A stretch of 64,000 nt of DNA, from assembly GCF_022539665.2 (NCBI RefSeq), contig NC_081339.1, forward strand, positions 5,074,017 through 5,138,016, written 5' to 3'. A program made the position numbers and the translations under genes. The stretch's first letter is position 1; every line of letters begins with the position of its first letter. Positions 11,795 to 23,230 of this stretch are shown here, one piece after another. The notes under the pieces are model-generated. The model was not told where the DNA came from. It saw only the letters and a list, made by a program, of their open reading frames with translations, and ran no database searches. This stretch comes from Daphnia carinata. Taxonomy: Eukaryota; Arthropoda; Branchiopoda; Diplostraca; Daphniidae.

Positions 11795-13223
11795 ATGGAA
11801 GATTACAAATATTTATTCAAAGTTGTGAGTTTGGTTTTTGATTGATTATTGTGAAAATCTAGAATATGGAAACCCTTTAAGTGCATTGCACTACAACAGA
11901 AGCAATCAGCCAATCAAGATTTCAAATTTCCTATTTTATTTATTTGTTTTCAGGTTCTGATTGGAAATGCAGGAGTTGGAAAAACATGTTTGGTTCGGAG
12001 GTTTACTCAGGTACATTCCCATTTATTTTATGCACTTTGGTTTCATAAACATATCTCTTGGGAAAACTTTACATGCATCTGTTCTGCACAAAAGGGCATA
12101 TTCCCTCCTGGGCAAGGGGCCACAATTGGAGTTGATTTCATGATCAAAACAGTAGAAATTGATGGACTAAAGATCAAGGTAAATGCATACTGGCCTGTTG
12201 GTTGTGCCGGCTGTTAGTTTGTGTAAAATTTAGTCTAATCTTTTGCCATTTCAAATCTCTGCTATTTAAGTTCATCCTTGGAAGAGTATTAGTGTGACAC
12301 TGCTGCCAAAAATTAACTCAATGTAGCCACATAAGACTTCCCTTTTTCTTTTGAATTTGTTTAGATAAAAGTGTGAACATTGCAGACTAAGTTGAAAGGT
12401 TTCTTACACTAAATATTAGTCATTAGAATTTTGTTACAGGAAAACTATGTGAAAGGGCTTTGTACTAATAATTCATTACTTTATTAGCTCCAGATTTGGG
12501 ACACTGCTGGTCAAGAGCGCTTTAGATCAATAACTCAAAGTTACTACAGATCGGCTCATGCCCTTATTTTGGTATACGATGTTAGCGCCCAACCGACGTT
12601 TGACTGTCTGCCAGTTTGGTTAAGGGAAGTTGAGGAATACGCAAGCCCCAAAGTGCTCCGGGTTCTAGTTGGTACTATAAAATAGAAAAAGAAACAAATA
12701 ATAATAATAAACAACTTGAGCAATTGATGCAAACCAATAAAAATGTCTTCTAGGCAATAAAGTTGATCGTGATGACCGGGAAATTCCGCCTGCTGTTGGA
12801 GAAGGATTCTCAAGAATGAATAACATGTATTTTATTGAGACATCAGCAAAGGACTGCAGCAACGTAGATAAACTTTTTCAAGAAATAGCCCGCGAGCTTA
12901 TTCAGGTATAACTTTTACTTACTTTTAAACTTTATAAGAAAAGATCTTTTATGTTCTTACCGTAAGTGTTTTGCATTGTTTTGTGCTGCTCTCAAAAAGA
13001 CAATGAGAAATCAACGCCAGGAAACTAGTCAGGCAAGACAACCGTGACTCAGTTGTTGGTGTTTTTTTTACTTTGCGAACCTGTTTAACAAACTTGTTTT
13101 TATGTTGTGGTATTTTTTTAGGATGCGAATTCGAATGATGGACCTATTAGTCAACATGATACAACTCATCTAGACGGTGCTGCCGAAAAGTCTTGGTCAG
13201 AATCCAATTGCTGCAAGTCATGA
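11795..13223 (+). CDS. Rab30: Rab30 small GTPase
   Basis: Golgi-associated Rab GTPase of vesicle traffic. Six exons: 11795-11824, 11954-12010, 12095-12178, 12488-12671, 12754-12905, 13122-13223. They total 609 bases, or 202 residues, matching vertebrate Rab30 (about 203). It starts [20 protein letters not shown], the Rab30 N-terminus. Motifs are P-loop GNAGVGKT, switch [39 protein letters not shown] and ETSAK. The C-terminus ends SNCCKS, a di-cysteine for geranylgeranylation. A possible extra in-frame 33-base exon lies at 13000-13032. The tail diverges from vertebrates, as is usual for Rabs. Convergent with RNF11. Confidence 0.93.
13000..13032 (+). other. Rab30: Possible Rab30 33-base cassette exon with a GC donor
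   Basis: Within the last Rab30 intron, 33 bases open in the Rab30 phase encode [11 protein letters not shown]. They follow an AG (TCTCAAAAAG) and are followed by CAG|GCAAGA, a good GC-type donor. Inclusion would add 11 residues to the hypervariable tail. The acceptor has a weak pyrimidine tract, so this is a candidate only. Confidence 0.35.
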
Positions 13224-13576
13224 TCTTCCAGTATAATGATCTCTGAATGTTGTGCAATGTTTGGTGATGACTCTATTCATATATTATTATCTTTTTAACT
13301 GTGCGTTCTACATTGGACAGACTCCGTCTATTGACACTGTTAGGCGTCCTTTTCTCTTTCAGTTTTTAAAAACTGAGCACGAAATTTTGATCGGAGGTAC
13401 CCCAATCTCAATAATAAGTTTGTCCTGATTATCAAGTCCTAGTGAAGCAAATGTGTAAATTTACCCTAACCAATAAGATTTTCTTATTGCTATATGTGTT
13501 AACCAAATAATTGATATGATACCTGTCTGTCAGCTTCATCAGTGTGGAAGAAATATATCAAATTCCTGGTAAAACA

Positions 13577-13582
13577 AATAAA
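13577..13582 (+). terminator. Candidate polyadenylation signal of Rab30
   Basis: An AATAAA hexamer about 350 bases after the Rab30 stop, in AT-rich sequence. The position is reasonable, but no transcript end can be seen. Confidence 0.45.
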
Positions 13583-14746
13583 ACATTACTTGAGAATGTT
13601 ATTTCTAAAATGATTAGAAAACAAAATGAAAATTCAGTTGAATTTCCCCGATTTTAATTCCGCCAATGGCAAATGTGTGTGAACAAAATCAACGGGCTAC
13701 TCGTCAAGACAATCGTCGATGATTCGACACATGTAATGATTTCGAAACCAAGCCGCCCGAACGCGCTACAATAATATTCACACACGGGATGGACTAGCAT
13801 TTTGCCGTTACGAAGGAGTTATTACACGCACGACACTCACCAGCAGAATAGCACTCGGGACATGTTCATTGAACATTATGATTCATCACCAAAGTAAAAG
13901 GACTTTTCACTAAATGATGAAACAATAAAAAATGAAATCCTATTACAAAGAAAAGACGCCCCCCCCTCCTCATTAAGGATGATTATTTGAAACTAATAGA
14001 CCGTACTTACTACACCGACGTACCACGTGTAAGAATATATATGCCGCGTATTTCAGAAATATCTGCAAAGTGAATAACGCAAATGGAATGCCTTTTTGTG
14101 TTTGCGCGTAATGCGCCAATTACAAGGCAGCCATGGATAAAGAAGAAGAAAAAATAGAAGGACCTAATTCTCATACGAGACTACAAACTAATTCTAATGG
14201 TGCGAAACGTAAAGAAGAGAAAACTAAGCACTGCAACAATAACAAAAATGAGAACGAAACGAGCGTAGGCGCAAGAATGAAAATCGAGAGACTAGTGACG
14301 TGGAAAGAAAACAAAAGAAAACAAAAAGAAAAACGGCTAAAGAAACGAAAAACTAGCATTCGTGATACAATGTTTCTCCTACCGCAAATATAGAAAGAAG
14401 ATTCTAAGGAGAATAGTACAAAGTGGCTTTGTATATCAAATTCAGAGGTACGGGCTCTAGGCGCGAAAAAGCAGATGCACGGAAGAATTTCCTGATCTTT
14501 CTGAACAACCGATTCACCGAAACATTATCACACGGGGCTCTCTTAAGGGACAACGTTGCTCAAAAGGTCTCCTCTTCGACCGCAATCTAATACTTTCGAA
14601 AAGGAACCAAAAAAGAAGAATCCAGTTATCACTCATTGAAATGACGCGTTACTCCGGTTTGTCGAATGCGAAGTTCCAGTTCAGATTAAAGCTCACTTTT
14701 AGAGAGCAAACTGATGAAGTGATGACGCGTTTTTAAAATAATAGAG
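13583..14746. other. Rab30-RNF11 intergenic sequence / RNF11 3' UTR
   Basis: No supported gene. A Lys-rich open stretch on the plus strand at 14133-14393 has low-complexity content and no splice context. Much of this interval is probably the long RNF11 3' UTR, as in other animals (inference). Confidence 0.4.
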
Positions 14747-15540
14747 TTAGTTGGCTTCGTAGGTCGAGAGAAGTGCCGACTCGACAGGTTCCATACAAGA
14801 GGGGCATGTAAAACTTCTCATTAGCCAATCGTCGATACACTCGACGTGATAGGTGTGCATGCATGGGAGGTATCGAACGGAATCGCCCACCATGAACTCC
14901 ACCATGCATATCACACATCTGCAAAGCAAGTATAGATTAATACAGTTATTAACAAAATAACTATCTGTGCTAGAAAAAGATAAGTGCTCATCCTACTCTC
15001 TGTTCTTTTTGCAACCGTCATAGGTTCCTGTGGGTAAGTGTTGGATTAACCCAATCCTCTTTGCGATCTTCACTTGCTCCTCTTCGGTTAGCTGTGAAGC
15101 TGGTCTCGACACATTGGGAGTTGGGTGATACATGGGCATGGATTCCTGCACAATGGCATGTTTTAAATTTGCACACAACAATAGTTTTAAAAATATTTGC
15201 GCAGACAAACCTCGTATGGAGGTGGTGGCCCAAAAGCCATTCCTGATGAGGATGATGCATGAAGCTGCAAATCTGATGACGACTGGGATTCCAACAATGG
15301 TGGTGGTGTCTCACTTCCCCTTAGCAATGAGACCCCATCGTTGGACGAGGTCAGACCTTGAAAAAGAACAAAGGCATAGGTTACGAAACTTCCACACCAC
15401 TGTGTAGCTAAAGATGCTGCAGCTAAAAGAGAACTATGTACAAAGACACAGAAGAAGGAAATGAACATAAATGAATTAACTGAAAAGTAATTTTTACTAG
15501 GGAAAAGACAACAACCGCAACCTTGAAGGCAGTTTCCCAT
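14747..15540 (-). CDS. RNF11: RING finger protein 11 (RNF11), E3 ubiquitin ligase adaptor
   Basis: Small RING-H2 protein that partners with NEDD4-family ligases and ubiquitin-editing complexes at membranes. Four exons: 15540-15498, 15356-15211, 15145-14997, 14918-14747. They total 510 bases, or 169 residues (human 154). MGNCLQGCGCC gives an N-myristoyl Gly2 and nearby Cys suited to palmitoylation. PPPPYE is the PPxY motif for WW domains. YHPTPNVSRPASQLTEEEQ and IAKRIGLIQHLPTGTYDG are the conserved core. The RING-H2 runs from CVICMVEF through CMHTYHVECIDDWLMRSFTC to PSCMEPV. The end ALLSTYEAN matches the family (ALLSSYETN). It is longer than human because of a Ser/Pro-rich stretch before PPPPYE. 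Confidence 0.95.
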
Positions 15541-16863
15541 TCTGACGATGGATGACGAATGCAAAACACACTCGACAGCGAAAGTAACAACGCGAATCGA
15601 CAGTGCCCCAAAACTCCACACTCGAGTACTTTGGTTTATCAATTCCACATATCAGGTTGGAGAACGTGTACACGACTCTTGATAAGATTGCTGTAAGAAA
15701 GGAACGTAAAGAAGACGAGGAAATGCTAAGTCAAACAACAACGCAATCAGCGCATCGTGCTCTCTTGCCCAGCTGATTTCTCTTTGTCACAAATTCGGGA
15801 TAAAAACATCAAGGCTTTTCCGGGGGGAGTGGGTAACCTACTTACATTCGTTCGTGAAAATAAAAGTAAACACTTTCAGTGGCAGAAAAAACCTGTTCTA
15901 CAATGTCAACGTTTTATTTAATTTGAAAAAAAAAAAATAGTTCTATTCCTGACTATTAACGGAGTATTAAATTGTTGTGTAGAAAAATAAATGTTAGCAA
16001 ACTGATATTTCAGCGCTGTATGGTAGATGGCGCCAAAATTCGAATCGTTTAGAATCGATACCTTATCGGTGGGTGGAATCTATGGACATCCCCCGTTTAA
16101 CTGGAAAACCATACGGCTACCTGGGTGAATGACATTTGTAAGCTACCTCGGAAATAAAAAAACACCCACTGTTTCCAAGATTTGACCTTTCAAAGAAAAT
16201 GGATTCACATAATAACTTCAAAGCAAATAACTAAAGAAATAAAATAAGCTATTCAAGCTGACAGTTCCATTGAAAATTGTGTATTAAATCGGATCCAACC
16301 TATTTTCACGTGTAGGACAACTACAGTATATCCACAGGGAGCATAGTCTACAATTCGTTATTAATGACAACGTTCTGACGTATCTAATGCATTCAGAAAT
16401 GAATACTATCAGGAATGTATACGAAAAGAAAAAAAAAAAAAAAAATGTTCTGCCCGGGGCAAACGGTCAGCATTGTTAATTGTACGCACTTGGCCATTCC
16501 TAAATATAAAACACAGCAAAAAGACTTTTCACGCACACTTGGTTTCCATGTCACCCCACATTAATAGATAACGAGCCACATGCATCTCAGCTTGGATATC
16601 AGAGATCGACATTACGAAGCGTTTTGGACAAGAAATTCGTGTGTACAAAACAGAGCGACACGAGTTGGGACTTTGCGTCGCTACGTTTAGAATACCTTAG
16701 TCGCATGAATTCAGACTGCAATCACGGGACGAGTGGCAGACGAAATCGATATTTATCTTGTGCCAGCACGCAAGTGGCTCGTCTTTAAAAAGGCCAGCTG
16801 TTAGCCGCTCTGTTAGCAGTTATCCGGCAGGAATACCAGCAACGATAAATCCATAACGCGCAG
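15541..16863. promoter_or_regulatory. Divergent upstream region of RNF11 and Amt
   Basis: No coding exon seen. For Amt, a TATA-like CTTTAAAAAGG lies at about 16784-16794 and a TTAGCAGTTA initiator-like stretch about 30 bases later, roughly 50 bases before the Amt ATG. The rest is AT-rich with an A run at 16430-16444. Confidence 0.4.
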
Positions 16864-18945
16864 ATGGCGTCCGGCGTCTCCAGTCCAAACGATGTCGTCC
16901 CTTCCGTTCAAGTTCTCAACGAAGACTTGGAACACTTGAAGAAAAACATGGACATTTTCTTTCTAACTGTCATGGGCAGCATCGTCTTCTGTCAGTTTCC
17001 AAATTTTATGCAAATATTATTCATATTTTGTTAACCTGTCCGCGCTTGTAGTTTTGCAGACGGGATTCGCGTTCTACGAGTCGGGATCGGTGAGGACCAA
17101 GAACGTGACCAACGTCCTCTTTCTCAACTATTTGGACACGAGTACGTAGACATTTCCGATTCAAATTACGAATTTCTTTCCCGACACCTCCTGAATTCCA
17201 TTTGAATTTGATTGATTTAGTATTTATTATTATCCTACCGATTGTCGATTTGTGAACAGGTATCGGATCTTTAGTTTACCTGTTGTGTGGCTACGCGTTG
17301 GCTTTCGGCGAAGGAAACGGCTTTTGTGGTACCCAATACTTCGCCTTGGTCGACTTGCCCTACGACAAAATGGCCCACTGTTTTTTCCAGTACACTTTCT
17401 CTGCCACGGCCGTCGCGGTCGTGAAAAGCGCGCTGCACGAACGCAGTTCCATGACGGCTTACTTCACCTGCATCATCGTGATTTCAGGTTTCTGCGGCAA
17501 ACGTTAGAACTAATGAATTTAATTACCTTTCACGTAAACATTTACCCCTTCATTTCTTGGGTTTCAAATATAAAAAAAAAAAAAAAAAAAAAAAAGGTGT
17601 GACCTATCCAATCGTGAGTCACTGGGCCTGGAGTCAGTTCGGCTGGTTGTGCAACATGGGCTATCGGGATTTTGCGGGCAGCGGAGTCGTTCACGCCACA
17701 GGAGGATCTGCCGCATTAGCCGTCGCTTTAACGATCGGACCGAGAACGGGCCGATTCGATGCCAAGGGCGATTTAAATAACATCCAGCCGCATTCGATAC
17801 CTGTAACTAAAATAGTTTAATTATTTCAAATTCGTCGCGTAAATTTTATTTAAAAAAAAAAAAAATAGCAAGCGGCATTGGGCGCTTTCATTTTCCTATT
17901 CGGCGCCATCGCGTTCAATGCCGGATCTAATTTGACCATATCGAACGCCAAGGATGGCCCAGTCATTTCGTTGGTTTGCCTCAACACGTTGATCTGCGTT
18001 GCCGCAGCAACGACCACATCGCTTTTTTACCAGCGCTACTGTACCGCATCGGGCCGGTCTCTTAAAAACTGGAATTTCATCAACATGTTGAACGGAAGCT
18101 TCACCGGAATGGCGAGTTGTCTGGCCTTCATTTCACGGCATATCCGGTTTCATGTCTAGTTGAAAAGAAAAACAAAAAAAAAACGAGAAAGAAAAAGCAG
18201 AAAGCCGAGAGGCATTCATTACTTATGAATTGAACTAATTACGTAGGTTGTTATCTGCGCCGGATGCGATCAATATCCACCTTGGGCCGCGTTCGTCGTC
18301 GGTTGTCTTGGATACTTTGCATTTCTTCTCGTCCTAAAAGCGATGCATCGATTTCAAAGTGAGTGTCTTCGGGGTAGGGCTGCAAAAGCGTTTCAATAGT
18401 TGATGGGTTCAATTTTAATTTGGATACAGTCGATGACGCGACGAACGGCGTACCTGTTCAGCTGGGCGGGGGCTATTTCGGTGTCATTGGTGCCGCTATT
18501 TTCGGCCACAATGGAATCATCCTCAATCCGTCCAAGTCCAGCGTTTACGTACAAAAATCGATCGATTCAAATTGTTTTTGTTTTGAATGAAAAAAATTTT
18601 GCATTCCGTTTGCGACATTTCATTCAACAGGGTTTGTTGGTGAACATTTTTGGCGGGCTGGTCATCATCGTCTTTTCCTTCTTCTCCATTTTCCTACTGT
18701 ACGCCGTCCTGCGTTATTTCCATCTACATAGGGTGACAGCACAAGAAGAGACATTAGGTACACATTTCTTAAAATAAAAATTGTGGACAATGAATTACCT
18801 GGATTGCAAAATGGCTGTGCGATTTAGGTTTAGATTTGGCTATTCATAACCAGGCCGCCTATGACGTGGATGGCCACCAAGTCAGGCGGATCGTTCCCGT
18901 AGAACCTAAAAGTAAATAGGAAAATAATTTCAAGTTTCAAGTCCA

Positions 18946-18980
<35 letters not shown>

Positions 18981-19112
18981 TGATCAATAAATAATAAAGA
19001 TCGCCGTAGCACCGCCAAAGTGCTGCCGTCGGAAGCGGCTTCTTTCAGACTGCGCAGGATGGTCTCCGAGCCCCGCATTCACGCTTCGTATTCCGGACGA
19101 TTTCAAAACTGA
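16864..19112 (+). CDS. Amt: Ammonium transporter, Amt family
   Basis: Plasma-membrane channel/transporter for ammonium of the AMT (not Rhesus) type. Ten exons: 16864-16990, 17052-17141, 17260-17487, 17597-17802, 17869-18111, 18247-18358, 18430-18548, 18631-18757, 18828-18911, 19000-19112. They total 1449 bases, or 482 residues, typical for AMT. Visible blocks are FFLTVMGSIVFFLQTGFAFY, ESGSVRTKNVTNVL, GYRDFAGSGVVHATGG (pore His181 and the conserved Asp173), NGSFTGMVVICAGCDQY and NGVPVQLGGGYFGVIGA. In the last block Gln346 stands where relatives have the second pore His. The intron after exon 5 uses a GC donor (ATG|GCGAGT); only this keeps FTGMVVICAGC. Three acceptors follow A-rich tracts. The cytosolic tail is basic and Ser-rich and ends GRFQN. 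Confidence 0.93.
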
Positions 19113-20806
19113 AAGGATCCAAATCTACATTTTGTACAATGTTCTCATCACATCTAACACTTTCCATGGGCTTCATCTGTAATAATCAATAATTAGTAGC
19201 TATTCATCAACCATAAGAACCGCAATAACATTCAAATCTACCGCAAGTCATAATGAAATGAGTGCGTTGACATAAACAACAAATCAGACGTGTCTTTCTT
19301 GTATTTTTTTTTTTTTTTTTTTTGTGTTTTTCTTTTTTTTTTTTTTTTACTTCAAATTGATCGAAATGATTACGGAAGAAAAAAAAAAGGACATCAAAAA
19401 TGATTTCGTAACGAAGACTGGTAACGCAATTCTCGTCGTAACCATAACGCTGAGAAAAACGAAAAGGATATTATGAAAAAAACCAAAAAACAAAAGCTCT
19501 CAGACATAAAAAAAAAAACCTTATTACATATAAAATATAAAAAATTCTTGTTAACAAAAGACCTGATATAAGTTTCGATTCAAAACATGTGATATCCATT
19601 TTTTTTTTTTCTGGAAAAAAAAAAAAAACATGACGAAAACGGTAGGAAGAAAACACACATAACTTGATGCATTGCGGTAGGACACAAATTCTGTTTGCGT
19701 GGGAACAAAATATTAAAAAGGCTTTAATAAAAAAAAAAGTTGTGTGCGTGTCGGTCAATTTTTTTTTTTTTTTTTTAAACACAAAAAAAAAAATACGTGA
19801 CAATGAAATGGATTGTGACTTTGGAGAAACAATTTGATGGGAATCCCCAAACTATTTATTTTTTTTTTCTTACGTTTTTCCCCTTTTTCTTTTTTTTTCT
19901 TTCTTTAAATAAACGAAAAGTTTTGTTGAACGACAAAATGTAGAAGTTGGGTGTGTGACGGACATGGCACAAAGAGTGTGTGAAAAAAAACAAAAACAAA
20001 TCAACCAAAATAGACAACAGTAACAAAAACAACGTCATGAATAGGGGAATTTCCTTTGAAACAAATAAAAGGAACAACAACAAAAACAACACGAGTAGGA
20101 AAAAAACAAAGACGATGGAGATTCTAGATGTTCAAATGAATTAAGTTCTTGTGTTTTGTGACCGTAAAAAAAAAAAAGAAAAACGGCTTCAAATGAACAA
20201 GAAGCGGTGCACGATTGAATTTTTCTTTTTTTTTTTTTTTTTTTTAAATGACGAGCCCTGAACTGTGGACCGCAGTATGCAAATTTCAGGGGAGACATTC
20301 ACCATCTTCACAACACGTTGATTTCTTTTAGTAGCTATTCACACATTGTGATTGATAAAGAGGAGAACGTGATTCACAATTCAAATAGATATACATTTGT
20401 ATATAAATATAGTTTACAGTAAAGATGTACGTACAAATTGCCATGGAATTGTTTCCATTCAACATTTTTCTTTTTTCTCTTTTAAATAAGGAAAAATAAA
20501 AATTCCCCAGTTTGAAATTTGTGCCCGTTTGCATTGTCTCGTTTTCACCCGATGCTGTAACAAATAATTTGCTTGTTTCTTTTTCTATTCTTCTAAAAAA
20601 AAAAAAAGAAAAGAAAAAAGAAAAAAGAAAAGAAAAGAAACAAGACGAGGAATAAAACGTTCTTTTGTTTTTGTTTTGTTTTTTTGGCAATGTGTACATA
20701 GAGGGTCCCTTGTTATGTATCCAAATAAAAAAAAAAAAAAAAACAACCACTGAATGAGGTAATAATTACAAATTCCGTGCTAGCGTCAAAAAACAGCTGT
20801 CGAAAA
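19113..20806. other. Amt-ETS convergent 3' region, homopolymer-rich
   Basis: No gene. It holds many A and T runs of 9-22 bases (for example 19308-19323, 19331-19348 and 19759-19776). Open stretches here encode only Phe/Lys-rich low-complexity sequence. It probably contains the 3' UTRs of Amt and the ETS gene. Confidence 0.5.
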
Positions 20807-21627
20807 TCACGTCCTGACGCTGTGCCTGACGTCGTCCCCCTCCATCGTCGGGTGCTCGAAATTCGGGTTGTCCGGCTTCCAAAGGACGGCGTGCGGACCG
20901 AATTTGTAGACCAGGCGACGGCCGAGCACAGGTAGGAACACTTTACTCTTGTAATAGTACCTTTTCACGTTTAAAATAAAGAGATGAAATATGAAAACAA
21001 CAACAAAACAATCAATAAATTCGAGCGATTTCCAAATCGAAAACGTACCTCATCGCCCGGCTGAGTTTTTCGTACGTCATGCGCGGATTGTTCTTGATGG
21101 TGCCCCACAAGTTGGCCAACTTTTCACTTTGAACGATGCGGAAAACACCGTCGTTGACGTCTTCCCAGCGGACCATACTGGGGCAGTACTTTGGGTCGTG
21201 AAGAAGATCGCGGATGAATTCCCACAGCTTGCCGTAGCCCCTGTCCTGCTTCCTGCGCCGGCTGCTGCTGCTGCTGCTCGAACTCGAGCTAGTGCCCGCC
21301 TTGTTGGCCGACGTGCTCGGCCTGCCCACTCGCTTCAACAAGCCGGTCGCGTTGGGCGAACTGCTGTTGGCCATCATCCGAGGTGAAATGCCCGAATCGC
21401 TGGCGGCCATCATCTCCTCCGGATCCGAAGACGGCGTGCTGTTTGAATAATTCTCCGAATAATGATCGGCGCCCATCATGTCCAGCGAGTAAGAATCGTA
21501 GCTCTCGTGTTGTTGTTGCTGTTGCTGTTGCTGGTGGTGAAGGTGGGGGTGATGGTGGTGCTGCTGGAAATTCGTCAGCTGGATCGGATCGCTACCGTAA
21601 CCACCAAGAGTTTTACTGTTGGCAGAA

Positions 21628-21659
<32 letters not shown>

Positions 21660-23194
21660 ATGATGATGATGACTGTGATGGTGGAGATTCGCCGAAGCGT
21701 TCAGGTAAATATAAGACGACGAAGAGTCCATGGCGCTGTTGTTGGTGTACTGGTGTTGGCCGCGCTCGTGTGCCGGCCCGCAATAACCGCCATTAGCCAT
21801 CATTCCATTTTCCGGTGGCTGGCCGTTGGCGGCGGCGGTGGAGGCGTAGTTATTCTGCTCCATCGACGGAGGAGGCAGCATCGACCAACAATCGACATTG
21901 TTGGTTTGGTGCACCTGATGGTGGTGATGCACCGCCGGCGTATCTAATTATATTTTTTTTAAAAGAAAAATGCACATTCATCATTCCGCGAGTGGGGGGG
22001 GGGGGCTTCGCTTATTTTTGAAAATAAATGAAAACATTTTTTCGAATGGACGTACTCTGTAGGCCCAGCAGGTCGGTGCTGGTATCCATGATGGCCGGAC
22101 TGTGTTGCTGCAACTGAATTTGATGGACGAGTTGCCGAAAGGCCTCGTAAAATTTATACCCGTGATTCGGATACTTCGATTGGAAATCGTCTTTGTTCAT
22201 CTCCAGTAAATTGCTCCCTGTAACGGGCAATCAAATGTGTTCAATCATTCATTCGAAATGAAACATAAATTGGGAAAAACAAAAAACAAAAAAACTAACC
22301 TCTGAGGTGGCCGAAACTGGCGAAATATTCGCACGGGATGCCCAGTTTATTGGCGACCGTAAAGAGCCAATCGATCGTGTCGCTCTCGTCCCAATCGGCC
22401 GGCAATTTCTTCTCCCAGGCTCCATTTGAAAAACCGCTGGAAACTGTATTATCCCGCATTTCAGAGAAGACAAAATAAATAAATAAATAAATAAATAAAG
22501 ATTCACCATCATTAGTTCCGCAATTAAAAACGCACCCCGTTTCGAAAATTTGAATTTAAAGAGAAAAAAAAAAAAAAAATTGGTCCGTTCAGTCTTCAAT
22601 AAAAATAACAACTCGTAACGCTGTGTATAACGCATTAAAAAAAAACAAAAAAAAACATGGGCAATGAAGATGACCGTCTTGACTGTAAATCCATTTCTTT
22701 TTTTTTTTTTGCGGCTCTCTAATCGGAGATGGGGGGAGGGGGAGTCGGTTGTTTAGCGTGACCGTTCATGGTAGCAGTTTGCGGTCAGTTACGATTACGA
22801 TTGCCCTACCCAAGACGCCGTATCAGACAATGGACTACTAGCGTAGCTGCTTCTGCTGCTGGTCAGAACGAGACCGGCAGATGGTGTCTGACGCAACAGC
22901 CGCACATTGAAAGCGGTCGCCACGATGAGAATTCCCAATTACGACGTATTTATTACCGAACGTGTTGTAAAAATGCTATTATCTAAAATTATATATGCTA
23001 TATATATAGCCATAGATTGATGGATGTCGATCCGCCCCCCCCCCCCGCCTAGCGGAAGTGTTGAGAAGGCAATTTCAAACAGCAAATGTCATCACTCATG
23101 AATGGACCGAATAATAATGATGAATTGATTCACGGCACACCGGCATTGAAAAATAATAATTGAAATTTGACAACAATGTCGTCCCAAGCGTTAA

Positions 23195-23230
<36 letters not shown>

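Noticed and set aside
14133-14393. Lys/Glu/Asn-rich plus-strand ORF
   Set aside because: Low-complexity purine-rich DNA in the RNF11 3' region; no conserved sequence.
20328-20750. Phe-rich minus-strand ORF of 140 codons
   Set aside because: Produced by T/A homopolymers and ATATA repeats; no real protein composition.
21383-21947. Long plus-strand ORFs opposite ETS exon 6
   Set aside because: Antisense shadows of Gln/His codon repeats, giving Leu/Val/Met runs.
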